Below are positions 42,752-55,093 of a stretch of 64,000 bases of DNA, piece by piece (position 1 is the stretch's first letter; each line of letters begins with the position of its first letter). The notes beneath the pieces are model-generated. The model did not search any database, was not told where the DNA came from, and worked only from the letters and a program-made list of their open reading frames with translations. The stretch spans positions 124,001-188,000 of the forward strand of contig KV419432.1 of assembly GCA_001630475.1 (NCBI GenBank). The letters are read 5' to 3'. The position numbers and the translations under genes were made by a program. The stretch is from Sistotremastrum niveocremeum HHB9708. Taxonomy: Eukaryota; Basidiomycota; Agaricomycetes; Sistotremastrales; Sistotremastraceae.

Positions 42752-44342
42752 ATGCGTCGTCTCCTCTTCCTCGCTCTGCTTCCATTTTCTCTCGCCCAAG
42801 ACTCAACTGACACCCCAGATGATGGCCTCCCCAGCGACCCGTACCTGGCCTGGCAGCCCGAATTCGCGCGCTCGCTCCCAATCCAAATTCTGATCACGGG
42901 CATAATCCTAACGCTCGCCTGCATCCTACTCCTCAACTTACTATTCACTCTACAATATCATTGGCCTCTCGCACGTCTAAACTATGCTCTTCAAGTGTCC
43001 GGCGTTGTCGGGATGCTCTTATGTCTCGTTTTGAGCTTCAACGTCATCCTTACAACCGCCGCCAACAAGAGTCGGGAATGGCCATACATGCTCGATTATG
43101 TGGCTGTTGAGATACCTCCGGATAACTGGGGAACAGTCAGTATCGCATGTTGGTACGTGCTGGAAGCTGTCGTAGCTGGAATCGTACACGTATGTCCCAC
43201 TCTTGCTCTCTATACAAAGAACTGACCGACTGGGCGGTCCAGATCACACACATCCAATTCCTCACCCTCCTCTACCCTTCCACCCTGGAAGCCAAACTAA
43301 TAATATCTCTACTCGGTCCTCTCGCCCTCTTCTCATCTTTCGTCGAACTCCTCCCCATCTATCCATCACCCTCCATCTACATAAAAGACATCGCAGATAC
43401 AATCCGCAATATCTGCAATTCAACGCTTTCACTCCTCTTCGCCATTGCGCTTATCCTATGGGGATTTGTCATCAATCGGAAACAGGCTTGGAGAAGTGAT
43501 GGTGGGACGGGTGCGTTTGGGGGTGCGACCTTGATGCTTGCTGTCACGGGGACAAGCTTGAATTTCTTGAGCGTGTCGAATAAAGGACCTTATCTTTGGC
43601 TTCCGGGTCTACTAAGGAGCGTCGTCCTGTGGCAGTGCGTCTTTCCCCTCATATATTATCATTCCGAAGACACTGACTGACTTGGCATAGATCGTTCGTA
43701 GGGTGGTGGTGGTGGATTGGAGCCGGTATGGCAGCAGGTCTCGAATTCGAAGAAGCCCTCGAATTGAAGAGACGTCGTCAACTGCGGGCGAACGGGACAG
43801 CCTCGAAAGACGAATCAAGCGCCGATCGCAAATCGCGGAAATCTTCGACCAAGGACGAAGCGAGATCAACAGCAACTGATAATCGATTAATGAAATTATT
43901 ATGGAGATCGCATCGCGCATCTCCTGCTCCGCATACACCTGCGGATGGACCTGAGGATGTCCATGAAGATGAAGAGTCGCATTCGGACGATTCGGAATCT
44001 CAGGCTCCCGTATCGCCTTCTCAAGCTTCTCCAGACGCTACATTACCATCATCGACGACAGCATCATCGTCGGATCCTGATCAGAAACAATCCTTCATAT
44101 CCTCATTCTATCAAACTCTCCGGCGAGCGCATTTGAACGCCGTCCGCTTACAAACGTTGGAATGGCTTTCGGTGAGAAGAGAAAGGGGATGGAGAGTATG
44201 GATGAGGGCTCAGGAATATCCTCCTTCTGTTGAAGAGATTGAGATGAGTACGAGAAATGGGGGAGGTGATGGGAAGGGGACAGGTGTGAACTGGTGGGGT
44301 CCTGTTGGGAAGTGGAGGTTGAGAGATAGGACGAGGTACTAG
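42752..44342 (+). CDS. Seven-transmembrane fungal protein of unknown function
   Basis: Exons 42752..43189, 43243..43634 and 43691..44342 give 493 residues. MRRLLFLALLPFSLAQ is a signal peptide. Seven hydrophobic spans follow: IQILITGIILTLACILLLN, YALQVSGVVGMLLCLVL, CWYVLEAVVAGIVHITHI, LIISLLGPLALFSSFVELL, TLSLLFAIALILWGFVI, GATLMLAVTGTSLNFLSV and FVGWWWWIGAGMAAGL. The cytosolic tail of about 190 residues is charged and Ser-rich (ASKDESSADRKSRKSSTKDE). Topology resembles a receptor or a lipid-handling membrane protein, but I recognise no family signature. Confidence 0.75.
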
Positions 44343-44651
44343 CACCTCCTTGTCTTGCTTCTTGCTATTCCGACCCTGAACAGTCTATGTACATGTGGTC
44401 TTCTTTTCATATTTTGTTATCGCTGTTCTTTGTGATGGATGTATATTATTCGCTTTTCGCTTTACAGTCCGTACATACGCATGCATGTTGTGAGTAATTA
44501 CAGTAAGATAGGGTACTAAGGGAAGATATAAACCGAACGGGCTGTAGTGTAAAGATGATTATTGTGTGGTCCCAGAGTTGTTACACATTAATATTGTGAG
44601 CAAAGGCAGGCTCGCGTACTGACGACTTTTTGCCCGATCATTCTCGGATGA

Positions 44652-45916
44652 TCAAGCCACAAAAGAAAAGGATCCGTCTCGAACTTTCAATTTCAATTGA
44701 TGCGGCCAAGGCTCACGATTGGTTGGACTAATTGGGTCAACCAGATTTATCAACTGACTTCCTCGTGACAATTCCTGAATAAACTCACTGCTTAATGTCG
44801 TTCGCATTGACCCAAATCTCCGGTCGAGGATCTCCAACATCTATCACATCCGAAAACGCGCTGATTTCCTCCCAACATCTGTTGACGTAAGACTCGCAGA
44901 TACGAGGCAGATCGATTTTAAGACGAATTGGGTCAGGGCGTCGCAGCCTTGGTTCTAACTCGTCGAACTGTACAAAGAAATTCTTTTTCAGAATCTGAAG
45001 GATTACCAAAGGGAAAACTGGAGTTACCCATTTGTGACGACATTCAGCAAGTCTCGCATTAGCCGCGAAAAGCATACCAGGTAGATTTAGAGACGTGAAA
45101 CGCGGTCTCAGCCTTTGTGAATCTTGAGTGACGCGTTTTCGTGGGCCATTAAATATGTCTAATATTTGGAAAGCCGCATTATAAAATCCCCACTATCCAA
45201 AATTGAGCGGCATTAGATGTTTTAGAGATGGCCTTGACGAACCTGCCAGGTATCGCGCGTGAAGACGCAGCATGGTTGTGCTATTGCGCATTGAGCTTTT
45301 TTGAGTTGGTGCGAAAACCAACGCTGAGCCCACGGTAACGTCCGTATACATGCAGGTCCCATTAAAATCCTAGGAAACAGTCGATTAGTCGTGTCTTGTG
45401 TGGGGGTACCAGCGGATACATACGTTGCCAACAGCCAGTGGGAGCTTTCTTCTGGATTGACGAGACGGGGATATTCTGGTATGTCCAGTATTTTTCCACA
45501 GATACAAAAGAGCTGCCCGGCATAATTGATCAGGCCCTTACGGGATACTTCTTCATAAACTCCTAAAGCCTTGATGCCCGGATTAATATCCACCGACACA
45601 GACCACTTATATGAACCAAGCTCACCTTCAGCTCGCTGGAGTCCAATCGCAGGATCCCAAGGAATGCGACTATGGCAGAGAGTGCAACAATACTATGCGA
45701 TTCACCATGATCATGTTTCTTAGGACCCGTCAGAAAGGAACGGTCCAGTGTCTGGTAAACCATTGCCTTCGTTTGAGGCTCGAGATCGAAGATGACGCCA
45801 AAGCCATAGAGGTCTTCGTAGCAGTCCATGGTAAAGAATTTGAGGAAGCCTGCATGGATGACGAGAGGGGAGGGTAAGTGCACTGGGGTTGTTTCAAATG
45901 TAAGATTGCGAGGCAT
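44652..45916 (-). CDS. Unrecognised multi-exon protein
   Basis: A minus-strand gene starting MPRNLTFETTPVHLPSPLVI at 45916, with a TATA-like box about 95 bp upstream. Coding blocks follow in order: a first exon to near 45700; a block with GELGSYKWSVSVDINPGIKALGVYEE and GQLFCICGKILDIPEYPRLV; a block with PWAQRWFSHQLKKAQCAIAQ; WGFYNAAFQILDIFNGPRKR after an acceptor near 45190; LPRICESYVNRCWEEISAFS. The final exon, reached by a good gtgagt donor near 44790, ends VRDGSFSFVA at 44652. The junction between the first two blocks is unresolved. No domain known to me. Codon-level continuity over five blocks makes it a real gene. Confidence 0.55.
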
Positions 45917-46007
45917 GAGCTAGAGAAGGATGATTTGGAGAGAACTGGGAAGGCTGGAAAATTTCGGATGGTTTGTCGAGTGAAAGAAAGGAGGACGGAT
46001 CACTCGA

Positions 46008-46016
46008 CTTATATAG
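46008..46016 (-). promoter_or_regulatory. TATA-like box for the 45916 gene
   Basis: ctatataag on the minus strand, about 95 bp upstream of the ATG at 45916. The distance suits a fungal core promoter and supports that start. Confidence 0.5.
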
Positions 46017-46682
46017 GGATCAGCAGCCCGAAGCCACCCATACATGACAAGGGATGCGCACCTCGAGTCGAGTGGCATTAATGTACCTCACTCTTGTGAC
46101 TTTATTGTCAGGGTGACTTTGTTGCTGGGGGGTGTGGAGGAGAAGGATATACAAGACGCTGGCAACTGCCGAGCTCCCTGTCCTAGATTTCTTGATATCT
46201 CAGCTTGAGCGGTCCAACGTTTCGCGTCCGTACCACATAACGATCATGGAAGGTTGAATCAAGAGCCATGCGGTCCCGCCCTCCGCAATTACCGAATATA
46301 GATGCTTGTATAGATGTCTGCAGGACAATACTCGGAGAAAACAGCCTCAACGAAAAAGCATCAGAGACTTCGCGCGGATGATAAAGACAATTCTGACCCA
46401 AAGAGCCAGTAAATAAGAAGGTGGCATCACGCATCTTGAATAGGTAGGCGTGCCACCCGTCGCCTTCCGCTCGACAGGAGCCCACACAACCATACAACGA
46501 CATACAGTGCGTCCGGATAATTATTCCTCCACAAGCAGCTCAGACATTGCCACCATTTTCTACATGAAAGAAAGTATAGTACGGTATTGGAGGGTAATGT
46601 TACAAATGGAGCTTAGCTGGCGGTGTAGTATAAGGGTATAGCGGATGATATGGTATAGAAAAGTAAGAAAAGTAGAAAGAGC
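46017..46682. other. Intergenic region
   Basis: About 670 bp. A 106-codon minus-strand frame (46183..46503) is present but has no recognised motif, splice partner or promoter; left unannotated. Confidence 0.5.
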
Positions 46683-48210
46683 TTAATCCGAATCGGTCCT
46701 CGACATAGTCGTCGTTCGGTCCATGTCATCTCCACCATTGGATACTCCGTTATCTTCGCCGACAGACTTGATGTCTCTCTTAACAGCTTTGACAACCTCA
46801 GGAATAACCTTCGTCGCGACATCTCTGCCCCAGATGATATCGACATGTTCATGTCCCTCCACTCTCACAACGCTGGTCCGGCCATGACCCGGCAGCTGCG
46901 CGAGCATCACATCGATATCAACTAGTGAATCGGAGGAACCGTAGATAAGTGTAATTGGTGTCACGATATTCTTGGTCGGGAAAGGTGCGGGAGAGTAGAA
47001 TGATTTTGAGTAGAGTGCTGAGGAGATATCGTCGTCGTACATTTGGAACGAGCCTGTAGCGTCCGTTAGTGATGAGTGAAAGTGAGATGCGTAGGAAAGA
47101 CATACCGCGACGCATGATTTGGAACCAATGCACCACAGCTTTCACGCTCGTGAAACTATAGAGATGCGAATATGCAGCAACCTTTTGTAGCGCATCGATG
47201 TTGGCCCCACGCCAATTAAATAGAAACTTGAGTCCTCCATCGATGACAGCATTGAATATAGGGTTGTACAATATCGATTGCCACATCACGGCAGACCCGA
47301 GAATCGCTTTTCGTCCAAAGAAGAGAAAGACGAGAGTCGGCGATGCTTTCATTAACGAGTCGACGATTGGTTGGGCTAATCCAGGCGGAGAGAGCGCCGG
47401 CGCCAACGCGATCATTCGGCTGATCTTTCGATTGAGAGAAGGGTGTACCGATAACGCAGCAAAGCCCTGAGCCGAGCCTTGACTGAATCCAATATAGGCA
47501 TCGATGGTGTCGCGTCCGGTCGTGGATAGTATATATGCGATCGAATCCGGGATGTCATGCATACACATTTCATCCATCGAGAAATCCCAGAAGCGCGTCG
47601 TATTAGGCGTTGCATGGATAGCCTTCTTCGAGTATTTGTTTCCACGATTGTTTCCTAACCAGACATCATAGCCCAATTCGACGAGGATGAAGGGTATGCA
47701 GCGAGAAGGATCTGTGACGCAGACCCAAACTTCACTATTCATCAAGAGACCGTGATGCAGGTATACGATTGGTTTCTTTGAAGGAGCGTGGGATGGGGAG
47801 ATGGGTGAAGCTGACGTTCGCGGTTCAGATCTCTTGAATGGAAGACGGTGCAGACCAAGCAGATATCCATCCTTCGTTTGGACAATATGCGTCTCGGCCT
47901 CGTACCCCCAGATCTTACACAACCCTTCAAAACTACCCGTCATCCTGATCCTCTCTGCCGTCTTCCGCTCATCCTCGCCTTCCCTTCCTTCTCGCGACTT
48001 GGATCTAGAAGAGAGGCGTCGTGAAGGTGGCACGAAAGCGTGAAATAGTTCGCGAGAACGATCGTGGAACCAATTCAGAACCGGTTTAGGGAGTAGGAGA
48101 GTTGGATAGCGAACTAGAGCCTCGACTATCACGAATAGAAGGGATAAGATGAGCGCCGTATATTCCCTGATGGAGAGGCGACCCAGGAAAGGGACGCGAG
48201 GCATCTTCAA
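46683..48210 (-). CDS. Acid lipase / steryl ester hydrolase, alpha/beta-hydrolase
   Basis: Two exons (48210..47106 and 47053..46683) give 491 residues. A membrane anchor lies near the N-terminus (YTALILSLLFVIVEALV). The AB-hydrolase lipase signature WGYEAETHIVQTKDGYLLGL starts at about 101 and HHGLLMNSEVWV contributes the oxyanion region. The nucleophile is Ser243 in GFSQG. The acid is probably Asp410 (YGSSDSLVD) and the base His436 or His438 (VEGHEHVDIIWG). This is the layout of yeast Tgl1/Yeh-type enzymes, which hydrolyse steryl esters at lipid droplets or the plasma membrane. An alternative start two codons downstream is possible. The C-terminal 50 residues are polar and probably disordered. 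Confidence 0.88.
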
Positions 48211-48954
48211 GACGTTTCAAGGCGGTAAAAGGTGATGGTTTCAAACAGAGGGTGAACTGTGGGCAGACGGACGACTTGATGGGTGAGGATGATGGCTGAG
48301 AGTGGAGCGCAGCTGAGAGTGGATACTGTCGTTCGACGAAGAGATTTCCGGAACTACGGAGTACAGGTGCGTCCGAGCTAATGATGATATTAGCCCAGTA
48401 TTCTGTAGCATGAGAGACAAAGGCTACCTCAGCTGCCCTAAGCTGTGTGAGAGCACGGGCGGGAGAGCCTTTGAATAGGTTGGTCAATCGACTCAGTGGG
48501 GCCGGATCCGTCTACCACTAAGACTGCAAAGGCCTAGCTATGAATGGAGCGCTGCTCCGTATACTGATATGATTCAAAACGCCGAGCGAGCTCAGGGAGC
48601 ACAGAGTCGAGTGAGCAATGGGCGATAGCAAGAAGGGTCTTGCAGTCAGCTCGTGATTTTTCGACATCTGAAGCGCCCATGACTGAACATACTAGCTCGT
48701 AAAGATTTTTGCCCATATATAATCACAACGCACGTCACATCACTACACCACCAATAGAAAGGAGCGAAAGTGTGCATATGCATACTAAAACGAGAGTATC
48801 GTATCGTACTATACTTTGCCCAAACGAGGGACTATGCCAATAAATCAAAAGAGTACAGAAAGAAACCACGAATGGTCGGTATGTTTTTAGTAATGTCCAA
48901 CTATTATATCCCTGCCATGCCAATGCGAATCGTAGAAGACATGCGAACAAAAGA
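48211..48954. other. Intergenic region with a possible F-box-like fragment
   Basis: A 60-codon minus-strand frame (48534..48716) reads MGKNLYELVCSVMGASDVEK, then RADCKTLLAIAHCSLDSVLP. This loosely resembles the start of a fungal F-box-type protein, but no downstream exon was found. Otherwise empty; the 3' end of the xylanase transcript must lie on the right. Confidence 0.3.
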
Positions 48955-50239
<1,285 letters not shown>

Positions 50240-50320
50240 GTCGAAGATGGCAGGTAGGAGGGAGAAGGAATGAATAGGTAACTTCTGCACGAAGAGAAGT
50301 TCGAACGACCGAAGGATGGT

Positions 50321-50328
50321 TATATAGG
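50321..50328 (-). promoter_or_regulatory. TATA-like box of the xylanase gene
   Basis: cctatata on the minus strand, 82-89 bp upstream of the ATG at 50239, a normal position for a strongly induced fungal gene. Confidence 0.5.
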
Positions 50329-52984
50329 AAAAGTCATACCACCCCAATCCACGCCAGAGGTATTCGAAGTCAGGAACGCCTATATACGGCGAACTGTCGG
50401 TGTCTCCGTGACCGATGCTTCGTGCATCAGTATGGAAGGTCGAAGAATCTTTCGATGGTCGACATCTTGGACATATGACATTGAATCAAACAAAACGATA
50501 AAACGCCGGGCCGCATTTACTGCAGAATACGGACCGAAACGTCTAGATGTCTTTGTGGGAGGAGCACAAGAAGGCTCCAATAGAAGCCACGAGCGCAATC
50601 GGACAATGGTGAATCGAGCCCGCAAATATAGGATAAATGATTTAGGAAATATCGAAGGTCCAAGTGGGGAGTGTCACTGGGCGTTGTGTGTCCGGAAAAA
50701 TATCGGTCACAATTTGGCGATCACGATGCGGAGGGTTGCGGAGGATTGCGGAGGGCGCTCAAAAGCTCATGAGGCCTAATATCCTGCGGGATCACATGTC
50801 CATGTACTAGGCAACGAAGACGATCGATTCAAGCCCGTCAGTGGTGTACACCTGGCATGCTATTGGTTCTTTTTGAACAGATGGACGGAGAAACGCATTG
50901 AGGCATCTAGACCGTTGAACACCTGCCATCCTCAGAATCAGACCATGGCGTTTCAGGAGAGCAAAATATCTTGCGTACAGTACAGAACATCCATGATCGG
51001 AAGTCAGGACTAAGCCACGGGAACCATTCCAGGGGTAAATGCACGTTTGGTAGATCTTGTTATGAGAAGAATACCCATGTTCCGTCAATTAATGTGGGAC
51101 AAATTTGAATCCTACAGTGGTGCGGAATGCGTCTGGGAAGGAAGAGAAGCTCGCCAAGCCAAGGGAAACATGACAGCATTTGCCAAGATTACGACCACGC
51201 AGAGAAGTTTGAGCTGGAGCATCTGTGCCTCTGGCTGCCCCACGTCACTCTGGAGAAGCATCCTGAATGGGGGAGGGGTATAGGAGGGCGTCTGTACGAT
51301 GAAGGGTCAGTAATTCGCCGCATCGTGGAAAGACCTTGCCATACGAGAAAGATTCGAAGTTCCACGTGCGTTCCGGAAATTGGCTAAACGGATGAAGCCG
51401 AAAGGCAATAGCCTGGTGACTTGCTCATTCTTGTGGACGAATCTGGGCATTCCAGGAACGAAGACCCCATAATATTTGCAAGGATGAAACTGAAGAAGGC
51501 GATCGAACTTTGGGGACAGGTCATCTCATTGAAAGACCCGGATGCGCCCGAGCGTCCTGAAACACTCGATCGATGGGTGTGCCTGGAAGGATGGAGTCCG
51601 GAAGATTTGAGTTCCTGATGCAGTGTACATGACGTTGAAAAGCGACGAACACGAAAATGACAATAAATTTCCCTGCAGGTAAGAGTTCGGGCTCTGGTGT
51701 GTCATATCACGGACGATGCAGCATAGAAAAGTGTGCGTTTTGCACTGTCGGTGAAATGAGACCGGAAGTGGATGGCCTGAAAACAGACGATGCCATGATG
51801 ACCGAAGCAAGATTCAGTAGCAGATTCAGGCAGATCCGTTGGCCGAAAAACTGGGCCGGAAAGATCGACTTCCCTCTCCGCTCCTTGGACGTTGGGGATC
51901 CAAGCTGGGGAACCCACTGGAGCTCGGGTCAATCATTTCCTTCACAGTTCATGCTTTTTCCACTCACGAGACCTTGTCGTCCAGCCCGGTTCTGGGCTTT
52001 GAGTGTGCTGCGCCGAACGAGCATGTGTGGCACCAGTCGTAAATGGCGGTGAATCTAGGTCCCATTTCCGGTGCATTTCGAGCACCGGTAAAGCATCCTG
52101 ACTCTGTCACTACTGATGGAATATCAGTTTCGCTCTCAGTCAAATTGCGGTCCGAGGAGGATGTAACCTTGAGGTTGGTATCCGTTTGAGAGATGCATGA
52201 CGGACGGCAACTGACGCCCGAACATCGCGGGAAGAGCGAGCGGAGTACCAATCCACGGATATTGCGGCCTCAGTCCTGCGCTCACCGACGGGCTCCCAAC
52301 CTGCATGACCTTGCATGAAAGTATATGTGCGCGTGCTCTCCAGACGGATATTGTGAACATAGTGAACGATATGGTGCATTAACTACTAGGTCGAAGCTTG
52401 GTACTAGTCTCTTGATTGGACAAAAGGCTCGATATCGATTTTTTCTTCCATCCTGCCATGATATCGATCCTGGGATTCCTGGCTAGCCTGCATCACAATC
52501 ACACTGATAACCGCCCTGAAAGCTATGGTACGAGGCCTACCGTTGTCCTAAATATGACAACGAACTTCATCAGGAATACCATCATCAGCAGTGATTTCCA
52601 ATAATCGTACTGTGGTCCTTCTTAATCGCAGATTCGCAGAGATTGTCTTGAACAGATTGGCTATAGGTAGGATCTTGATTTCTTTATATAGGCTCATTAA
52701 TAGACCAATGGGCGATCTTCATGTATTTCGTAGCAGTAGTTCTTGTTGAAGCCAAATGAGATATGTATCACAGACACGAGCAGATACGGAGATTGAACAA
52801 GGAGGGAATGCATGAAAGTGAAAAGAGCTACTACACACATGGGATCGCACGAAGTAACCCCTGAGTGCAGAGGTTGAAGTTCCAACTCTGATTGAACCGA
52901 GACTGTGCGACACCAAGAATGTCGCCGGGAAGAAAAGATAACGCAAAACATGCGTTAGTGGGGCTCGAAAGACCATAGCTGTCT
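50329..52984. other. Gene-poor region, possible degenerate gene on the plus strand
   Basis: Plus-strand frames at 51127..51387 (HLCLWLPHVTLEKHPEWGRG) and 51421..51618 (MLILVDESGHSRNEDPIIFA, WGQVISLKDPDAPERPETLD) look mildly coding and lie in order, but no consistent splicing joins them. They may be a decayed gene. The rest shows nothing. Confidence 0.35.
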
Positions 52985-53765
52985 TTACCATGAAGCCTGC
53001 TATGCAATAGAGTTAGACTAAGCATGACGCATAGACCGAGGAACTTACTGTATGGCGTGATGGACCGTAACAATTCTGATCGACTTGAGTGGGAGTTCCA
53101 GCGACCGGCGCGGGCTGATTAGCCCGATGGCCCTGTCTGACAACGATAGAGAAGCCGCCATTGTTGGTCGTCGTGCGCTCTGCGAGCAGATCCCGCTCGC
53201 CCGGCGCTGGGAGACGGGTTTCGTGACTGTACATTATGCCCTGAAGCTCGGCCCTCGCTGCTTCTGGCATGAGCAATGTCACCGGCATCATTTCAGTGGG
53301 GTCTAAAGCTAAACGAAAGATGGCGAGGCGGCGATTATCGAGAGAGAGGTAGCCGAAATCCGAGTGCCAGAATACTCGGAGCGGCTGAGGGAAGACGCCG
53401 AGTAGGTACGTTCGAGCAGCACCAGGCTGGATGTAGTTTGAGGTGAATGGGAGACTCGGAGGCTGCTGGGATGCCATGTACTCCGCGGTGCGAGCATTCC
53501 GGACATATTCCATGATTTGGTTGGCCTCGTACTCCTCGACCTCGTACCGGTTGGTCACCCGCCGACGCATGGCTGATGACATGAGGTATGACACGCTGTC
53601 TTGGGTCCAACCAATTGTACCCAAAGGCAACTGTGTCGGGGTACGACCATTCTCGAAAGGACGAGAGTTATAGTCAGGTTGACGAGTGTCATACTGTATC
53701 GGAATGGTGGGGTAGGAGGGATACGACGGGTAGGAAGGATAATAGGGATAGGAGGGGTAACTCAT
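52985..53765 (-). CDS. Tyr/Pro/Ser-rich hypothetical protein
   Basis: Two exons (53765..53049 and 52996..52985) joined by a 52-nt intron give 242 residues. The second exon adds only ASW before the stop. N-terminus is a repeat of YPSYP units (about residues 3-22). Then a folded-looking part contains YEVEEYEANQIMEYVRNART, SNYIQPGAARTYLLGVFP, VFWHSDFGYLSLDNRRLAIF and ALDPTEMMPVTLLMPEAARA. No signal peptide or membrane span, and no recognised family. A TATA-like box lies about 75 bp upstream. Confidence 0.6.
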
Positions 53766-53836
53766 ACTGTTGGCTGAGAGGTCGATTTGGGTGATCGTTT
53801 GGTTCGACGATTGGATGAAGCGAGCTCAACAGTGGC

Positions 53837-53844
53837 TTTATATA
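53837..53844 (-). promoter_or_regulatory. TATA-like box for the 53765 gene
   Basis: tatataaa on the minus strand, 72-79 bp upstream of the ATG, which supports that start. Confidence 0.5.
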
Positions 53845-55093
53845 TGCATTCTGAGTCGCAGCATTAAGGGAGTAATATAGAGAGATGCCGCCAAGGAGAT
53901 AAGCGACCGGCGCGATATGATTCCGGCATGAATGTTGACTGCTTTGCACTGGAGAAGTAGGCTAGCGAGTGCAAGAACTCGGTATTCAGGCAGCTTGCCG
54001 GACTGCGTTAAGCCCTGATTTACGCGTGGTCTCCACGTGTCGTGCCTAATTGTATGTATCGCCACGTTGATCATTGCTAACCGACCGCATGTTGTTGGCG
54101 TGTTATGACTTACCTGTAATTCAATCTCCAGATTTGGCGAGGCTTGTCTTAGTCTCGAGAGATGCAGCCACTGAGAAATACGTCACGAGGTAGAATAAGG
54201 CAGTGCATAGGGTCTATAACTGATGTTGGACAGCCATGAAGAGGCATTCGATGATCTTGTATACGCAGTAACAGTCGGAAGCTATGTGCGCTGGTCCTAG
54301 CCTTGGCACTAAGTTCCAGAAGACGAGCCAATCCCAGCAGAGGGAGTTCATCCTACTAGAACACGACGACCATGCGAACTACTCGAGTACAGCGAGCGCA
54401 AATATCGACGGTTCTTCGCGTGAAGCCTCCGAGAGTCAAAGAATTCGACAGTATCAGTAGTGGACACCCTCTGTTCGCTAATTTTTCAAAGATATTGCAG
54501 AATGCACGGCACGTCGTTGAGGCCCTCGACGTGATCCGTTTCGAAGCGGCCACGATGCCTGCTTGAAGGGCATAGCTAGAGAAGCCCAGAGATCGGAGAT
54601 AGCCCCCTACCGAAGATCTTTTGGTGCACCCGAACCTCTGAGAATGGTCAAGTCGAGAACACTGAGCTTGACTGCTTGACGCTGAGGACAACTTGAAGAC
54701 TGAGGAATTCGATACGGCTAAGTTTCGACTTCGTAAAACGCTTTTAAAGTTGACAGCTTCTGTGAAAGACTTTCCGAACAATTAGCAATACTTCGATCTC
54801 GAACAACTTAAGTGGCATCAGCGATGAGCGTAGTGGTGCTTGGATATCGACTCGGACTTCTTCAGAAACGCTGCGCGCTTACGCGTTGACTGGCCTAATA
54901 TTGACAAACAGTACCCGGAGGCTTTCCTTTCTTCGCTGGATGTCAGTCTGGTGTCAGGCGCGTTTGGCGAGGACCTTGAATACCCCGAATGTAGACCCGA
55001 GAGCTCTCAATCATTATTCGAGGGTATGTATGAAGAAGGGCATCGAATCTCCTCGACAAGTTGACGACAACGTCCTCTACAGGCTCTACTGTG
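53845..55093. other. Intergenic region
   Basis: About 1.25 kb. Open frames overlap on both strands at 54356..54781, but neither has a recognisable motif. The right part is downstream of DUF6535 copy B and should contain its 3' untranslated region. Confidence 0.45.

Noticed and set aside
46183-46503. 106-codon minus-strand frame between the unknown gene and the lipase
   Set aside because: No family motif, no splice partner and no promoter signal found.
54356-54781. Overlapping frames on both strands
   Set aside because: Neither strand shows domain, conservation within the window, or introns; cannot choose a strand.
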